Source: Aerococcus suis
Lineage (GTDB): Bacteria > Bacillota > Bacilli > Lactobacillales > Aerococcaceae
DNA length: 64,000 bases
NCBI RefSeq assembly: GCF_900176325.1
Contig: NZ_FWXK01000002.1
Coordinates: 248,001-312,000, forward strand
Direction: 5' to 3'
Shown: positions 27,972 through 38,838 of the stretch, piece by piece
Position numbering within the stretch: position 1 is the stretch's first letter
Layout: each line of letters starts with the position of its first letter
The notes under the pieces: model-generated
Told to the model about the DNA's origin: nothing
Databases searched by the model: none
What the model saw: the letters and a program-made list of their open reading frames with translations, nothing else
Position numbers and translations under genes: made by a program

Positions 27972-28979
27972 TTATAGTGCAGCAAATTTTTCTAATAAGC
28001 GAACCATGTTACCAACGAAACCAGATTCGTTATCGTACCATGCAACAGTTTTAACTAATTGAGATCCATCTTCAGCTTCTTGGATTTCAGTTAATGTTGC
28101 ATCAAAGATTGAACCTGATGGGTATCCAATGATGTCAGATGAAACGATTTCGTCTTCATTGTAAGCAAATGAATCAGTTGAAGCGTCTTTCATTGCTTTG
28201 TTGATTTCTTCAACAGAAGTGTTTTTGTTTAATAATGAGTACATAATTGTGTGAGAACCTGTAACTGTTGGTACACGTAATGCACTACCATCTAATAAAC
28301 CATTAACTTCAGGTACAACGCGACCGATAGCTTTTGCAGCACCAGTTGAAGCTGGGATAATGTTTTGACCAGCAGCACGTCCTGAACGGAATGATTTAGC
28401 ATTTGGTGAGTCTTGAGTTGATTGAGTTGCAGTGTAAGCATGAACTGTTACCATGTTACCAGTTTTAATACCAAAGTTGTCTTGTAATACTTTAACTACA
28501 GGAGCTAAAGAGTTTGTTGTACAAGATGCAGCTGAAATAATTTTGTCGTCAGCTGAAATAGTATCTTCGTTTACACCGTAAACAACCATTTTAGTATCAG
28601 CATCTTTAGCAGGTGCAGAAATTAATACACGTTTGGCACCAGCATCAATGTGTGCTTGAGATTTTTCACCAGAAGTGTAGAAACCAGTACATTCTAGAAC
28701 GATATCGATATCTAATTCGCCCCATGGTAATTTGCTAGCATCTTTTTCTTCATAAGATTTAATTTCTTTACCATCTACTACGAATCCGTTGTCGCTTAAC
28801 TCTACTGAGTAAGGGAAACGTCCGTGTGCAGTATCATATTTTAATAAGTACGCTAAGTTTTCGTTATCTGTTAAGTCGTTAACTGCTACAACCTCTAATT
28901 CAGAATTTGTATCTAAGATACGACGTAATGCTAAACGTCCGATACGTCCAAAACCATTGATTGCTACTTTTACTGCCAT
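27972..28979 (-). CDS. gap: Glyceraldehyde-3-phosphate dehydrogenase
   Basis: A 335-residue NAD-dependent enzyme. The N-terminal [10 protein letters not shown]-like motif ([16 protein letters not shown]), the catalytic Cys in [12 protein letters not shown] and the His in [12 protein letters not shown] are intact, as is the C-terminal WYDNESGF. It follows cggR by about 37 bp and is followed by a terminator, which suits the high demand for this enzyme. Confidence 0.98.
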   Translation of the reverse strand: MAVKVAINGFGRIGRLALRRILDTNSELEVVAVNDLTDNENLAYLLKYDTAHGRFPYSVELSDNGFVVDGKEIKSYEEKDASKLPWGELDIDIVLECTGFYTSGEKSQAHIDAGAKRVLISAPAKDADTKMVVYGVNEDTISADDKIISAASCTTNSLAPVVKVLQDNFGIKTGNMVTVHAYTATQSTQDSPNAKSFRSGRAAGQNIIPASTGAAKAIGRVVPEVNGLLDGSALRVPTVTGSHTIMYSLLNKNTSVEEINKAMKDASTDSFAYNEDEIVSSDIIGYPSGSIFDATLTEIQEAEDGSQLVKTVAWYDNESGFVGNMVRLLEKFAAL

Positions 28980-29016
28980 TTAAAAATTCCTCCTTATGGA
29001 ATATAAAAAATTTATT

Positions 29017-30054
29017 TTAATGGGATTCCCCATATAAAACCTTAGTTGAGGCACCTTTATCAGTAAATAATACTAATTGTTTAGGTGCAAGTTTCGCAAA
29101 AGCTTTAATTGCTTCTGCTTTCGACGCGCCTCCTGCAATTAATATTGGAAGTTCAATATGCTCTAAATCTTTTAATTGCATTCCAATACGAGGTAAGCGA
29201 TAAACAATTTCTCCTTCTTCATTATAGAAGCAACCGAATGCTTCACCAACTGCTTTGCCTTCACGAATTTGATTAATCTCATTATCATCTAATCCACGAC
29301 GTTTTGCCATCGTCAACGCATCACCAACACTGAATAATAAGACATCAGCCTGATTAAGTGCTGTTAACGTTTCTTGAATAGAAGGTTCTGTCAACAACAA
29401 ACGATACGTTTCTTCACTAACCTTTTCAGGCGTATATAATGACATATTAGCGCCATTTAATTGATGAGCTAAGATATCGGAAATCGTGTTTGCTTGAGCA
29501 GCAAGCTGATCACCAAATCCACCACGAGCAGCTACCACTGTAAAGTGTCGACCATGAGATAACCCTTTAGAAAAGTTTTTCGCAATATCTAGCATGGTCG
29601 TACCACCAGTAATAGCAATTATATGATGACCCAAGTCTAACTGTTGATTTAAATAATTTGAGACTTGAAGTCCCATTTCATGGCTTCGATAATCACTATA
29701 ATCCGCATTACCAGAAACTATTTTTGCTTCCTTAATACTTAGAGTTTGTTTTAAGAGCATCTCTTGTTCATAAACAGACGTTTGTTTTTTCCAAATGGCT
29801 TGAGCGTTTAGTAACGCTTCTTCTCCTTTTGGGGTCAATTTCATTCCACTTGACGTAGAATAGATAAATTGCTGACGTTTTAAAAACTCTGACTCTGTTC
29901 GTAACGGACGCTCCGTCATATTTAATTTTTCTGCCAATTGTTTACGACCAATTGGACCTTTGCAATGAATCCAATGCAATATATCAATGCGTCGTAAATA
30001 GATAGGAAGTAACTCCGGAACCACTTCACTAATTTGTTCTAATGTGTGATCCAT
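29017..30054 (-). CDS. cggR: Central glycolytic genes regulator CggR
   Basis: A 345-residue SorC/DeoR-family repressor. The start is ATG 30054 behind AAGGGAGTG; the longer frame from 30084 has no ribosome site. Residues about 20-85 form the helix-turn-helix; the remainder is the sugar-phosphate-binding domain (AITGGTTMLDIAKNF, VVAARGGFGDQ, LLFSVGDALTMAKRRGL). In Bacillus, CggR represses gap and the downstream genes and is released by fructose-1,6-bisphosphate. It heads the glycolytic operon here and faces a matching operator at 30075-30110. Confidence 0.95.
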   Translation of the reverse strand: MDHTLEQISEVVPELLPIYLRRIDILHWIHCKGPIGRKQLAEKLNMTERPLRTESEFLKRQQFIYSTSSGMKLTPKGEEALLNAQAIWKKQTSVYEQEMLLKQTLSIKEAKIVSGNADYSDYRSHEMGLQVSNYLNQQLDLGHHIIAITGGTTMLDIAKNFSKGLSHGRHFTVVAARGGFGDQLAAQANTISDILAHQLNGANMSLYTPEKVSEETYRLLLTEPSIQETLTALNQADVLLFSVGDALTMAKRRGLDDNEINQIREGKAVGEAFGCFYNEEGEIVYRLPRIGMQLKDLEHIELPILIAGGASKAEAIKAFAKLAPKQLVLFTDKGASTKVLYGESH

Positions 30055-30074
30055 GATTACACTCCCTTGCATCT

Positions 30075-30110
30075 GGACGTTCATTGTCCAATGTGTCTAA
30101 AAACGACCAC
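30075..30110. promoter_or_regulatory. Candidate CggR operator
   Basis: Between the promoter and the cggR start lie GGACGTTCATTGTCC (30075-30089, GGAC…GTCC arms) and a second half TGTCTAAAAACGACCA. Bacillus CggR binds paired GGGAC…GTCC-type sites placed downstream of the start site, which fits this position. Confidence 0.55.
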
Positions 30111-30154
30111 CTGATGGTAAAAAAATATAAAATCAATATTTCCTTACAATTTGT

Positions 30155-30183
30155 ATTATAGCAGGTTCGATAACTTACTGCAA
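30155..30183 (-). promoter_or_regulatory. Promoter of the cggR-gap operon
   Basis: On the minus strand TTGCAG (30183-30178) and TATAAT (30160-30155) with a 17-bp spacer, about 100 bp before the cggR start. Confidence 0.8.
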
Positions 30184-30252
30184 ATGTAATCTCCTTTTCT
30201 TGTGAAATGATTCCTTAAATTGCATCTATTTGCATGTTTTTACTTATTCGAA

Positions 30253-30304
30253 ATAAAAAAGTCATAGTACAAGGAATGCTTTCATTCCTATCATACTATG
30301 ACTT
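30253..30304 (-). terminator. Terminator after clpP
   Basis: GTCATAGTA/TACTATGAC arms with an inner GGAATG/CATTCC stem, followed by T6 on the minus strand. Confidence 0.85.
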
Positions 30305-30313
30305 ATTAACTAT

Positions 30314-30910
30314 CTATTGATTTAAGTCTTTACTTGACACCATTACTTCATCAATTAATCCGTATTCTTTTGCTTCTTCTGCTGTCATGTAATTATCACG
30401 GTCCGTATCTTTTTCAATGACTTCTAGTGGTTGACCGGTACGTTCAGATAAAATTTGATTTAATTTTTCTTTCGTTTTCAAAATATGACGAGCAGCAATT
30501 TCAATTTCTGTGGCTTGACCTTGAGCACCGCCTAATGGTTGGTGAATCATTATTTCAGCATTTGGTAAAGCAAAACGTTTCCCTTTAGTCCCAGCTGTGG
30601 CTAAGAATGAACCCATTGATGCAGCCATACCCATTACAATAGTTTGGACATCCGCTTTGACAAAGTTCATTGTGTCGTAAATAGCCATTCCGGCTGTAAC
30701 TGATCCACCTGGAGAATTAACATAGATAAAAATATCTTTCTCTGGATCTTGGGCGTCAAGAAACAGTAATTGCGAAATTACTGAATTAGCAACTTCATCA
30801 TTAATTTGACCGCTTAACATAATAATACGATCTTTTAACAGACGAGAATAAATATCATAAGCACGTTCCCCACGTGCAGATTGTTCGATTACAGTTGGTA
30901 CTAAGTTCAT
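30314..30910 (-). CDS. clpP: ATP-dependent Clp protease proteolytic subunit
   Basis: A 198-residue serine peptidase. The catalytic Ser is in [12 protein letters not shown] (about residue 98), His in [13 protein letters not shown] (about 123) and Asp near residue 172 ([10 protein letters not shown]). Fourteen subunits form the chamber fed by ClpX, ClpC or ClpE; it degrades damaged and SsrA-tagged proteins, including those marked by the tmRNA of this window. A GGAGG-type ribosome site precedes the ATG. It is monocistronic with a CtsR box in its promoter. Confidence 0.98.
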   Translation of the reverse strand: MNLVPTVIEQSARGERAYDIYSRLLKDRIIMLSGQINDEVANSVISQLLFLDAQDPEKDIFIYVNSPGGSVTAGMAIYDTMNFVKADVQTIVMGMAASMGSFLATAGTKGKRFALPNAEIMIHQPLGGAQGQATEIEIAARHILKTKEKLNQILSERTGQPLEVIEKDTDRDNYMTAEEAKEYGLIDEVMVSSKDLNQ

Positions 30911-30938
30911 TCAATTTCCTCCTTTTAGCTACAAAGTG

Positions 30939-30967
30939 ATAATACCATCAAGGTCAGACATGGTCAA
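30939..30967 (-). promoter_or_regulatory. clpP promoter
   Basis: On the minus strand TTGACC (30967-30962) and TATTAT (30944-30939) with a 17-bp spacer. Confidence 0.8.
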
Positions 30968-30968
30968 A
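30952..30968. promoter_or_regulatory. CtsR operator in the clpP promoter
   Basis: GGTCAGA-CAT-GGTCAAA is the tandem heptad repeat with three-base spacing recognised by CtsR. It covers the -35 and the spacer of the clpP promoter, so heat-shock derepression is expected. Confidence 0.85.
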
Positions 30969-30999
30969 TACAACCTCTTAGATAATACTAAAATCACTC

Positions 31000-31028
31000 T
31001 TGATTCATTAAGTAAAATTCGCTATAAT
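31000..31028 (+). promoter_or_regulatory. tRNA-Arg promoter
   Basis: TTGATT (31000-31005) and TATAAT (31023-31028) separated by 17 bp, 17 bases upstream of the tRNA. Confidence 0.8.
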
Positions 31029-31045
31029 ATTCGTATTGATTACTT

Positions 31046-31117
31046 GCACCCGTAGTGTAATGGATATCACATAAGATTCCGGTTCTTATAATGGGGGTTC
31101 GATTCCCTCCGGGTGTA
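31046..31117 (+). tRNA. tRNA-Arg (anticodon CCG)
   Basis: Acceptor GCACCCG/CGGGTGT, D-arm GTG…CAC, anticodon stem TAAGA/TCTTA with loop TTCCGGT (anticodon CCG) and T-arm GGGGG-TTCGATT-CCCTC fold into a cloverleaf with A as discriminator. CCA is not encoded. It reads CGG codons, rare in this AT-rich genome. Confidence 0.92.
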
Positions 31118-31433
31118 TTTTACCATATCAAGCGTAATAAAAACACTTATAAATGTTGATTTATTAGGGTTTTTAAAAAACTTGAGAATTGTTGAGACTA
31201 ATATGAGCAAAATAAATCTAATGACTTTGTTATAAGAGACAACTAAAATATTGTGTGCTCCCATACTTTAAGCGAGAGAATTAAACTACTAGCTATTAGC
31301 GACAATCTGCTAATAGCTTTTTTGCTATCTATTTCAGACTTCGTCAAATCATTTTTGATAAATAAATCCCCCAAAAGCTTATTATAAAAGAATAACTTTT
31401 GGGGGTTAGTATAATGTCCATTGCATACGCTTT
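31118..31433. other. Intergenic with two hairpins, no gene
   Basis: AGCTATTAGC (31291-31300) pairs with GCTAATAGCT (31309-31318) before a T6 run: a plus-strand terminator that may end the tRNA-Arg transcript. A second stem lies at 31368-31405. Open frames here are artefacts of translating tRNA and hairpins. Confidence 0.7.
31368..31405. repeat. Strong inverted repeat
   Basis: CCCCCAAAAG (31368-31377) and CTTTTGGGGG (31396-31405), extended inwards by TTATT/AATAA with one bulge. No T-run follows, so it is not a standard terminator. It lies downstream of epuA. Confidence 0.7.
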
Positions 31434-31655
31434 TTATACAAAAATAAATTGGAAAATATGACGCCATTTCACTGGATTTAAAATATGAAAAAATGGTTCA
31501 TCACTACTTTGGCTATAGCCAATAAATAATCCGATAATAAATAAAAAGAATAAAGCAATAACTATCACTAATATTTTTTGCCATGTCTTCCATTGGCTAA
31601 CCGTTGTCGTGACATAATCGGTACTAGTTCTCCATGATTGTTGCAATTTCTTCAT
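31434..31655 (-). CDS. epuA: EpuA-like small membrane protein (annotated as RNA polymerase subunit beta family, DUF/PF11772)
   Basis: A 73-residue protein with a basic N-terminus, one membrane helix (about residues 28-46, [19 protein letters not shown]) and the conserved tail GYSQ…[15 protein letters not shown] that defines the EpuA family. It starts inside the last codons of murA (32-bp overlap), an arrangement conserved in streptococci and relatives. The protein is sometimes labelled as an RNA polymerase subunit for historical reasons; its role is unknown, though linkage to murA points to the cell envelope. Confidence 0.8.
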   Translation of the reverse strand: MKKLQQSWRTSTDYVTTTVSQWKTWQKILVIVIALFFLFIIGLFIGYSQSSDEPFFHILNPVKWRHIFQFIFV

Positions 31656-32931
31656 CTGATTTACCTTCTACGTCTATTCGTTTCACATTTGCTCCGAGAG
31701 CGACTAGTTTATCTTCAAAATGATGATATCCGCGGTCTAAATACTCAAGACGCCCAACTTTCGTAACTCCTTTAGCGACAAGACCGGCAATAATCAAAGC
31801 GGCTGCTGCGCGTAAGTCTGTTCCTTGGACGGCTGCACCTTGTAAATCGGCAGGTCCTGTAATAGATGCCGTATCTCCAGCGATCGTAAACTGAGCATTC
31901 ATCCGTCTCAATTCTTCTAAATGCATAAATCGATTTTCAAATACCGTTTCTTCCATCTCAGAGGTACCTTCCGCTAATACTTGCGCAACTGTAAATTGAG
32001 CTTGCATATCAGTTGGAAAACCTGGATAAGGTAGTGTTCGCACATTAGTAGCTAACAATTGTTTTGGTCCAATGACATGGAGGCCATCATCTTCTTCATT
32101 AATCTCTACACCCATTTCTTTTAATTTAGAAATTAATGGTAAATTATGCTCAGGCAAAGCATCTTTTATTAACACATCACCTTGAGTAACGGCTGCTGCA
32201 ACCATAAATGTTCCTGCTTCAATGCGGTCTGGGATGACATAATGGTCAGTAGCAATCAGTTTATCGACACCTTTAATTTTAATTGTATCAGTTCCTGCTC
32301 CTAGTACATTAGCTCCCATTCGATTTAAAAAGTTTGCCAAATCGACAATTTCAGGTTCTCTAGCAACATTTTCGATGACTGTTGTTCCTTCAGCTAGTAC
32401 AGCTGCCATCATAATATTTTGGGTTGCACCAACACTAGGGAAATCCATGTAAATATGAGCACCTTTAAGTTGGCTAGCCGTTGCTTCAACATAACCTGCT
32501 GTCGTAACTACTTCAGCCCCTAAAGCTTCAAAACCTTTAATATGTAAATCAATAGGTCGAGAGCCAATTGCACAACCTCCTGGCATCGCAACTTTGACAT
32601 GCCCAAAACGTGCTAATAATGGCCCCATAACAACGACTGAAGCACGCATTTTACTCACTAATTCAAAAGGTGCTTCTGTTAATAGGTCACCACTTGCATC
32701 AATGATAATTTCATTTTCAGATTCGGAAAAATCCACAGATGCGCGAAAATGACGTAAGACATCATTCATCGTATAGACATCTGATAACAGTGGAGCATTC
32801 GTCACCTTGCTTGTTCCTTCACTGGCTAAAAGTGTTGCTGCTAAAATGGGAAGCACCGCATTTTTAGCGCCATCAACTTGGACAGCCCCTTTTAAAGGAG
32901 TGCCACCTTTAACCACCATATTTTCAATCAT
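31624..32931 (-). CDS. murA: UDP-N-acetylglucosamine 1-carboxyvinyltransferase MurA
   Basis: A 435-residue enzyme that adds enolpyruvate to UDP-GlcNAc, the first committed step of peptidoglycan synthesis. The substrate loop [20 protein letters not shown] near the start and the catalytic loop [14 protein letters not shown] (nucleophilic Cys, so fosfomycin-sensitive type) are intact. Length and the C-terminal [14 protein letters not shown] segment are standard. GAGGTGA lies 12 bases before the ATG. Confidence 0.97.
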   Translation of the reverse strand: MIENMVVKGGTPLKGAVQVDGAKNAVLPILAATLLASEGTSKVTNAPLLSDVYTMNDVLRHFRASVDFSESENEIIIDASGDLLTEAPFELVSKMRASVVVMGPLLARFGHVKVAMPGGCAIGSRPIDLHIKGFEALGAEVVTTAGYVEATASQLKGAHIYMDFPSVGATQNIMMAAVLAEGTTVIENVAREPEIVDLANFLNRMGANVLGAGTDTIKIKGVDKLIATDHYVIPDRIEAGTFMVAAAVTQGDVLIKDALPEHNLPLISKLKEMGVEINEEDDGLHVIGPKQLLATNVRTLPYPGFPTDMQAQFTVAQVLAEGTSEMEETVFENRFMHLEELRRMNAQFTIAGDTASITGPADLQGAAVQGTDLRAAAALIIAGLVAKGVTKVGRLEYLDRGYHHFEDKLVALGANVKRIDVEGKSDEEIATIMEN

Positions 32932-32956
32932 TTTTTGTGATCACCTCTTATTTTTC

Positions 32957-33592
32957 TTATAGCGTTCCGAATAAACGGTCTCCTGCATCCCCTAATCCAG
33001 GAACAATATAACTATCTTCATTTAATCCTTCATCTAAAGCTGCTGTATAAATATCAATTTGTGGGTAAGCTTCTTCAAGAGCTTTCACACCTTCAGGACA
33101 AGAAACTAAGCAAACAAATTTAATATGTTCTGGGTCTACTCCACGTTTAACTAATGAGTCAATTGCCATCATAGCAGATCCACCTGTTGCTAACATTGGA
33201 TCCACAACGATAACTTGACGTTCACTAATATCTGTAGGCATTTTAAAGAAATATTCTTGTGGTTCTAATGTTTCGTGGTCACGATACATTCCAATGTGTC
33301 CAACACGAGCGGCAGGAATTAAACGTAACATTCCATCAACCATACCTAAACCAGCACGTAAAATTGGCGCAATTGCTAACTTTTTACCAGTAATCATTTT
33401 TTGTTTAGCTTTACCCATTGGTGTTTCAATTTCAACTTCTTCTTGTGGTAAATCTCTTGTGACTTCGTATCCTAAAAAGACCGTAATTTCGTTAACTAAA
33501 TCGCGAAAATCTTTAGTTCCTAAGTTTTTGTCTCTTAACATAGCCATTTTATGTTGTACTAGTGGATGATCGATAACATGTAAATTACTCAT
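32957..33592 (-). CDS. upp: Uracil phosphoribosyltransferase
   Basis: A 211-residue type I phosphoribosyltransferase that makes UMP from uracil and PRPP. The PRPP-binding motif [14 protein letters not shown] (about residues 128-141) and the C-terminal [13 protein letters not shown] uracil-binding segment are intact. AAAAGGAG precedes the ATG. It lies 25 bp before murA and may be co-transcribed with it. Confidence 0.97.
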   Translation of the reverse strand: MSNLHVIDHPLVQHKMAMLRDKNLGTKDFRDLVNEITVFLGYEVTRDLPQEEVEIETPMGKAKQKMITGKKLAIAPILRAGLGMVDGMLRLIPAARVGHIGMYRDHETLEPQEYFFKMPTDISERQVIVVDPMLATGGSAMMAIDSLVKRGVDPEHIKFVCLVSCPEGVKALEEAYPQIDIYTAALDEGLNEDSYIVPGLGDAGDRLFGTL

Positions 33593-33712
33593 AATAAACT
33601 CCTTTTCTTTGCCTAATTTGCGTTGATTTCATTGTATCTAATGTCAGCTATTTGAGCAAATATTCTTTTAGCTCTTTTTATCTTAGCACAAACGATTCCA
33701 AAGTGTGACCAC

Positions 33713-34729
33713 CTATTTTTCAATTGTTTGTGAACTAGCTTTCAATAATCGATTACGATAAGCGCCATTTTCTGATGCGTCTGGATACAATTCAACCACA
33801 ATTTTATCAATTTCAGGATTGCTATCAAAATACCGCAACGCTTCAAATAAGTGATGCATTGCTGATTGAATATCATTTCCTAATTTAAAGGTATGGCAAT
33901 TGTCCGGAAGATTCTCTAGTAGTTTATCGTTTGCTGCTACTCCAATTTGCTCGTCCGTATGATGTTTAACATAATCTAATAGCTGATCTTTTTCAATCGC
34001 GATAACGGGTTGATTAGGACTATAATGACGATATTTCATTCCCGGCGATTTTGGCCGCTCACTAGTTTCTAAATCTGTTAATGACACTTGAGAAACCCTT
34101 AGATTAGGAATCGCTGATTCTAACATTTCACGTGTCACGTATCCTGGACGCAAAATTTGCACATGATGAGGATCACTGACATCAAGAACTGTAGACTCAA
34201 CACCAATTTGACTAGGTTCAGAATCAAGCACACCAGCAATTTCACCATCAAAATCATGTAAGACATGATCGACACTTGTCGGACTAGGTTTTCCAGATTT
34301 GTTAGCTGAAGGTCCAACTAATGGAAATCCCGTTTCTGTAATCAATTTTTGGGTAAAACGATGATTAGGCAAGCGAATACCAACTGTATTCAATCCTCCA
34401 GTCACTACGTCAGGAAAAATCCCTGGTTTAACCGGGACGACTAAAGTTAATGGCCCTGGCCAAAAAGCTTTAATGATTTGATTGATAAGTTGCTTTTGCT
34501 CCTCTGTGAGTTCAGCAAAATTAAAGATTGCCTCAGGATAACTAATATGAACAATGAGCGGATTATCACTTGGTCTCCCTTTCACTTCATAAACTTTTTT
34601 GACAGCTTCAGCATTATTCGCAATTGCGCCTAACCCAAAAACCGTTTCAGTTGGAAAAGCGATAAGTTCTCCAGACTGTAGCAACTCAGCTGCTTTTTTT
34701 AATGTTTTTAACGTAAATGTTTCAGTCAT
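33713..34729 (-). CDS. ywlC: L-threonylcarbamoyladenylate synthase (Sua5/YwlC type)
   Basis: The start is ATG 34729 behind GGAGGAAGAG; the frame from 34801 has no such signal. The product is 338 residues: an N-terminal YrdC domain (about 10-200; FPTETVFGLGA, KGRPSDNPLIVH, VGPSANKSG) and a C-terminal Sua5 domain. It makes the threonylcarbamoyl-AMP needed for t6A37 in ANN-decoding tRNAs. It overlaps the prmC end by 8 bp in the conserved tdk-prfA-prmC-ywlC cluster. Confidence 0.94.
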   Translation of the reverse strand: MTETFTLKTLKKAAELLQSGELIAFPTETVFGLGAIANNAEAVKKVYEVKGRPSDNPLIVHISYPEAIFNFAELTEEQKQLINQIIKAFWPGPLTLVVPVKPGIFPDVVTGGLNTVGIRLPNHRFTQKLITETGFPLVGPSANKSGKPSPTSVDHVLHDFDGEIAGVLDSEPSQIGVESTVLDVSDPHHVQILRPGYVTREMLESAIPNLRVSQVSLTDLETSERPKSPGMKYRHYSPNQPVIAIEKDQLLDYVKHHTDEQIGVAANDKLLENLPDNCHTFKLGNDIQSAMHHLFEALRYFDSNPEIDKIVVELYPDASENGAYRNRLLKASSQTIEK

Positions 34730-35594
34730 TCTCTTCCTCCTTGTTGTGAACAACGAGTATTCGATCATTTCCAGTATAATCTTTCCTAATAGAGATATCA
34801 CTATTTGGCATGGCTTCTGTAAAGATCCGTTTTACATCTTCTCCTTGTTGAAATCCAATTTCAGCAAGGAACCATCCATCTGCTGACAAGTAATCCGTTA
34901 AATTTGCACTAACCTTTTCATAAAAGGCCAGCCCATTATGATCAGCAAATAAGGCTGTCTGTGGTTCATAGCGTTTCACATCTTCTCCCATCAAGTGTCG
35001 TTCGGTTTGAGAAATATAAGGCGGATTGGTCACAATTAAATCAAACTTCTGAGTAGGAATTTGAGCCCATAAATCGCTATGCCACCATTCAATATTCGTA
35101 TCATAATTAGCCGCATTTTTTTGAGCAATAGAAAGGGCTTCCTGGGAAATGTCACTAGCATGTATCTTTATATGAGAGTTTTCAAGGGCCAATGTAATGG
35201 CGATAATCCCGCTACCAGTCCCAATATCTAAAACTTTATTTAATTCGTGTTTCCGAATAAGATGATTTGCTAATTGGACTAAATCTTCTGTTTCCTGTCT
35301 GGGAATTAGGGTCGCTTCATCAACATAAAACTGACGTCCATAAAACCACGCTGAATGAACTAAATATTGCCAAGGGTAATGATCCAGAGCTATCCGCTTT
35401 ATCCCCTGACAATATACCTTTTGTTGTTCTTCGGGCATTAGCTTCTGTGCGTATGTCATCCAATCCGTTAACGTCCATTGGTTCATGTCCCATAAATAGA
35501 ATTTAGCAATTTCGGCATCTTTATCATACTTAGTCAAAAAATAAGAAGCTCGATCAAGAGCTTCTTTGTAGGTGATATTAGATATTTGATTCAT
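34722..35594 (-). CDS. prmC: Release factor glutamine methyltransferase
   Basis: A 290-residue SAM-dependent methyltransferase. The N-terminal helical release-factor-binding domain is followed by motif [17 protein letters not shown] and the catalytic TNPPYIS. It methylates the Gln of the GGQ loop in RF1 and RF2. It overlaps prfA by 17 bp, which fits since RF1 is its substrate. Confidence 0.95.
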   Translation of the reverse strand: MNQISNITYKEALDRASYFLTKYDKDAEIAKFYLWDMNQWTLTDWMTYAQKLMPEEQQKVYCQGIKRIALDHYPWQYLVHSAWFYGRQFYVDEATLIPRQETEDLVQLANHLIRKHELNKVLDIGTGSGIIAITLALENSHIKIHASDISQEALSIAQKNAANYDTNIEWWHSDLWAQIPTQKFDLIVTNPPYISQTERHLMGEDVKRYEPQTALFADHNGLAFYEKVSANLTDYLSADGWFLAEIGFQQGEDVKRIFTEAMPNSDISIRKDYTGNDRILVVHNKEEEND

Positions 35595-36660
35595 TTAGTT
35601 CCTCAAGTCTTTCTGCTTGATCAGCTAATAATAAAGCATCAATTACTTCATCTAATTCTCCACTAATAATGCGATCTAATTTTTGAATCGTTAAATTAAT
35701 CCGATGATCAGTTACACGATTTTGTGGATAGTTATAAGTACGAATCCGTTCTGATCGGTCACCAGTACCGACTAGATTTTTCCGTTTACTATCATATTCG
35801 CTTTGTTGTTCAGCTTGTAATTTTTCATAAACACGTGAACGTAAAATCATCATTGCTTTTTCTCGGTTTTGTTGTTGTGACCGTTGATCTTGCATAGCAA
35901 CAACAACGCCTGTCGGTTCATGGGTCATGCGAACGGCTGATGCTGTTTTATTGACGTGCTGACCACCAGCACCAGAAGCATGATAAATATCTACGCGAAT
36001 ATCAGATTCATCAATTTGAAAATCCAAATCTTCAAGTTCAGGCATCACCCCAACTGTTGCTGTTGACGTATGGACACGACCTTGAGACTCTGTTTCAGGC
36101 ACACGTTGAACACGATGCGCTCCAGATTCAAATTTCAATTTTGAGTACACATTTTCTCCAGAAATTTGTAAAATAATTTCTTTATATCCGCCAATATCAT
36201 TAGCACTTGCTTCAACAACTTCTGTTTTCCATCCTTGAGATTCTGCATAATGGCTATACATGTTGTATAAATCGCCAGCAAATAATTGCGCCTCGTCACC
36301 ACCGGCAGCTCCACGAATTTCCATAATGATATTTTTATCATCATTAGGATCTTTGGGAATCATTAATACACGAATTTCTTCTTCAAGATTTTCTTTCTCT
36401 TCTTTAAGCTCACGAAGCTCTTCTTTCGCCAATTCTTCCATTTCAGCATCATCAGTTTCATTTAAAACCTCTTCTGCCTCTTCAATATTCGATGTCACAT
36501 TTAAGTATTTTTTAAAGGCGTCTACTTTTAGACGTAAATCGGCTTCTTCTTTAGATAATTCTCGGAATCGCCGATTATCATTAATTACTTCAGGATCGCT
36601 CATCATTTCCGCCACTTCTTCATAACGGGCAATGAACGTTTCCGCTTGATCAAATATCAT
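35578..36660 (-). CDS. prfA: Peptide chain release factor 1
   Basis: A 360-residue class I release factor reading UAA and UAG. The codon-recognition PxT motif is in [18 protein letters not shown] (PET), and the peptidyl-transfer loop is [17 protein letters not shown]. The N-terminal acidic coiled region (about residues 30-105) is standard. 14 bp separate it from tdk. Confidence 0.97.
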   Translation of the reverse strand: MIFDQAETFIARYEEVAEMMSDPEVINDNRRFRELSKEEADLRLKVDAFKKYLNVTSNIEEAEEVLNETDDAEMEELAKEELRELKEEKENLEEEIRVLMIPKDPNDDKNIIMEIRGAAGGDEAQLFAGDLYNMYSHYAESQGWKTEVVEASANDIGGYKEIILQISGENVYSKLKFESGAHRVQRVPETESQGRVHTSTATVGVMPELEDLDFQIDESDIRVDIYHASGAGGQHVNKTASAVRMTHEPTGVVVAMQDQRSQQQNREKAMMILRSRVYEKLQAEQQSEYDSKRKNLVGTGDRSERIRTYNYPQNRVTDHRINLTIQKLDRIISGELDEVIDALLLADQAERLEELNESNI

Positions 36661-36674
36661 GTCATCCCTCTTTC

Positions 36675-37271
36675 TTATCGGTCAATGTAAATTTGGTTGT
36701 CTTTTAAAGGTGGGTGATGGTAATGTTTGCGGCAAACTGGAAAATAAGCTTCATTCCCACCCACTTGAATTTGTTCACCATCATAAACAGGTTGTCCTTC
36801 ATGAACCCGCAAATTCATAATTGCTTTTTTATCACAGAACCAACAAATTGTTTTTACTTCTTCAATTTTATCGGCTAAAAGTAATAGATATTTAGAACCT
36901 TCGAATAAGTGATTTTGAAAATCGTTTTTTAGCCCAAATGCCATAACTGGAATGTTTAATTCATCAACCACTTGAGCTAACTGATAAATATGATGACGTT
37001 TTAGAAACTGTGCTTCATCTACTAATACACAATAAAGTCGTTTCTTAACTCCAGCAACAAGATCATAAATATTCATTTCTTCATCGATGGGAATTGCATC
37101 ACGACGTTCTCCTACTCGACTGGTCACATTTCCAACCCCATCGCGATCATCCGTTGCGGATGTCAATACGAGAACATCTTTATTTTGTTCTTCATAATTA
37201 TGAGCAACTTTAATGATTTCAAATGATTTACCACTATTCATTGCCCCATATCGAAAAAATAATTGGGCCAT
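36675..37271 (-). CDS. tdk: Thymidine kinase
   Basis: The start is ATG 37271 behind GTAGGAGAAG, giving 198 residues; the ATG at 37289 has no ribosome site. The P-loop is [12 protein letters not shown] near the start, the Walker B-like [12 protein letters not shown] follows, and Zn ligands lie in CWFCDKKA and CRKHYHH. It phosphorylates salvaged thymidine. First gene of tdk-prfA-prmC-ywlC, divergent from murT. Confidence 0.95.
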   Translation of the reverse strand: MAQLFFRYGAMNSGKSFEIIKVAHNYEEQNKDVLVLTSATDDRDGVGNVTSRVGERRDAIPIDEEMNIYDLVAGVKKRLYCVLVDEAQFLKRHHIYQLAQVVDELNIPVMAFGLKNDFQNHLFEGSKYLLLLADKIEEVKTICWFCDKKAIMNLRVHEGQPVYDGEQIQVGGNEAYFPVCRKHYHHPPLKDNQIYIDR

Positions 37272-37476
37272 ATCGCTTCTCCTACACATTTGTTGTTACA
37301 TGAATATCACAATAATCTATTTTACGTTTTATCCTATAGTAAGTCAATCAGAGGCCCAGGTTTTACAATTGTTACAAATTTTTTTATAATTATCAGCACG
37401 ATTAAATGAGAAAAACCATTTTTATGTTAAACTATTAACGATAAAAAACGATATTTTTGATGAAAGAGGTTTCAGT

Positions 37477-38838
37477 ATGACGTTGAAAACATCATTGGCT
37501 ACTCAAGTTGGCCGAGCCACTCAAAACATCCTTAAACGAACGACCAGTGGAGGCACTAGCCTACCAGGAAAATTAGCTCAACGTTTCGATCCCCAATTAC
37601 TCACTAATCTGTCTAAAGATTATGATGTGATTATCATTACGGGGACAAATGGTAAATCCGTGACAACTGCTTTAACAGTAAACATCTTAAAACAGGCTTA
37701 CCCTCATGTAATGACGAATGATTCTGGTTCAAATATGTTACAAGGAATCATCTCAAGTTTCATTTCTGACTATCGTGATGCCAAAAAACATAACGGTAAA
37801 AAACTAGCTGTTCTTGAGGTTGATGAAGCTAGTTTACGTCATGTTACAGAACACATTAAACCGTTAGCTATCCTAACAACGAATATCTTCCGTGATCAAA
37901 TGGATCGATATGGAGAAATCTATACCACTTATAACTTTATTTTAGAAGGAGCTAAAAAATCACCTAAAACGGTTCTACTAATGAATGGTGATGCGCCGAT
38001 TTTCTCTTCTAAACCATTATCTAATCCAGTGAAATATTTTGGCTTTTATAATGATGATCAAACCACTGATAAATTAGCTGAGAATAATACCGATGGCGTT
38101 ATTTGCCCAGAATGTGAGCATATTCTGCATTATCATTCCATTACATATAGCAATTTAGGAGACTTTTTCTGTCCTAATTGTGGCTTTAAACGACCAAAAC
38201 TAGACTATGGAGTTAACCAATTACTTGAGTTGACGCCTGAATCTGCTCAATTCCAAATGGATGGCTATACCTATGATATTCCAGTTGCCGGTTTATATAA
38301 TATTTATAATGCATTAGCTGCCTATACTATTGGTCGCTTTATGAATGTTAGTCAAGAAGATATCTATAAAGGCCTTAAAGGTGCTCAAAGAATGTTTGGT
38401 CGTCAAGAAGCATTGACTATTGACCAACATGATGTGCGTATTAACTTAATTAAAAATCCTGTTGGTTTAAACCAAGTCATTGATTTAGTCGCTTTGGAAA
38501 AAGAAGACTTCACGTTAATTACGATTTTGAATGATCGTCCCGCTGACGGACAAGATATTAGTTGGATCTGGGATGGTAACTTTGAAGAATTAGCTGAACT
38601 TTCAAATATAAAAAATGGTTTCGTTTCTGGATTACGAGTAAACGACTTGAAAAAACGAATGTCTGTTGCCGGATTTAGCGATGAGCAATTAATTCCATTG
38701 GATACGATTCCAAAAATAATTGAAGCTATTCGACAATCACCTCAAGAAAAAGTATATATTTTAGCGACTTATACCGCTTTACTTAATATTCGTAAAGAGC
38801 TAGCTAATCAAGGATATGTAAAGGAAAGAATGCAATAA
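37477..38838 (+). CDS. murT: Lipid II isoglutaminyl synthase subunit MurT
   Basis: A 453-residue Mur-ligase-like protein. The ATP loop [15 protein letters not shown] lies at about 50-64, followed by the Mur central domain ([11 protein letters not shown]), a zinc-ribbon insert with CPEC…CPNCG (about 205-235) and a C-terminal DUF1727 domain with [16 protein letters not shown]. With GatD it amidates the D-Glu of lipid II, a modification important for crosslinking in Gram-positive cocci. Its stop overlaps the gatD start by one base. Confidence 0.95.
   Translation: MTLKTSLATQVGRATQNILKRTTSGGTSLPGKLAQRFDPQLLTNLSKDYDVIIITGTNGKSVTTALTVNILKQAYPHVMTNDSGSNMLQGIISSFISDYRDAKKHNGKKLAVLEVDEASLRHVTEHIKPLAILTTNIFRDQMDRYGEIYTTYNFILEGAKKSPKTVLLMNGDAPIFSSKPLSNPVKYFGFYNDDQTTDKLAENNTDGVICPECEHILHYHSITYSNLGDFFCPNCGFKRPKLDYGVNQLLELTPESAQFQMDGYTYDIPVAGLYNIYNALAAYTIGRFMNVSQEDIYKGLKGAQRMFGRQEALTIDQHDVRINLIKNPVGLNQVIDLVALEKEDFTLITILNDRPADGQDISWIWDGNFEELAELSNIKNGFVSGLRVNDLKKRMSVAGFSDEQLIPLDTIPKIIEAIRQSPQEKVYILATYTALLNIRKELANQGYVKERMQ

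Noticed and set aside
31067-31264. Frame ending YTRRESNPHYKN on the minus strand
   Set aside because: It is the antisense translation of tRNA-Arg(CCG), not a gene.
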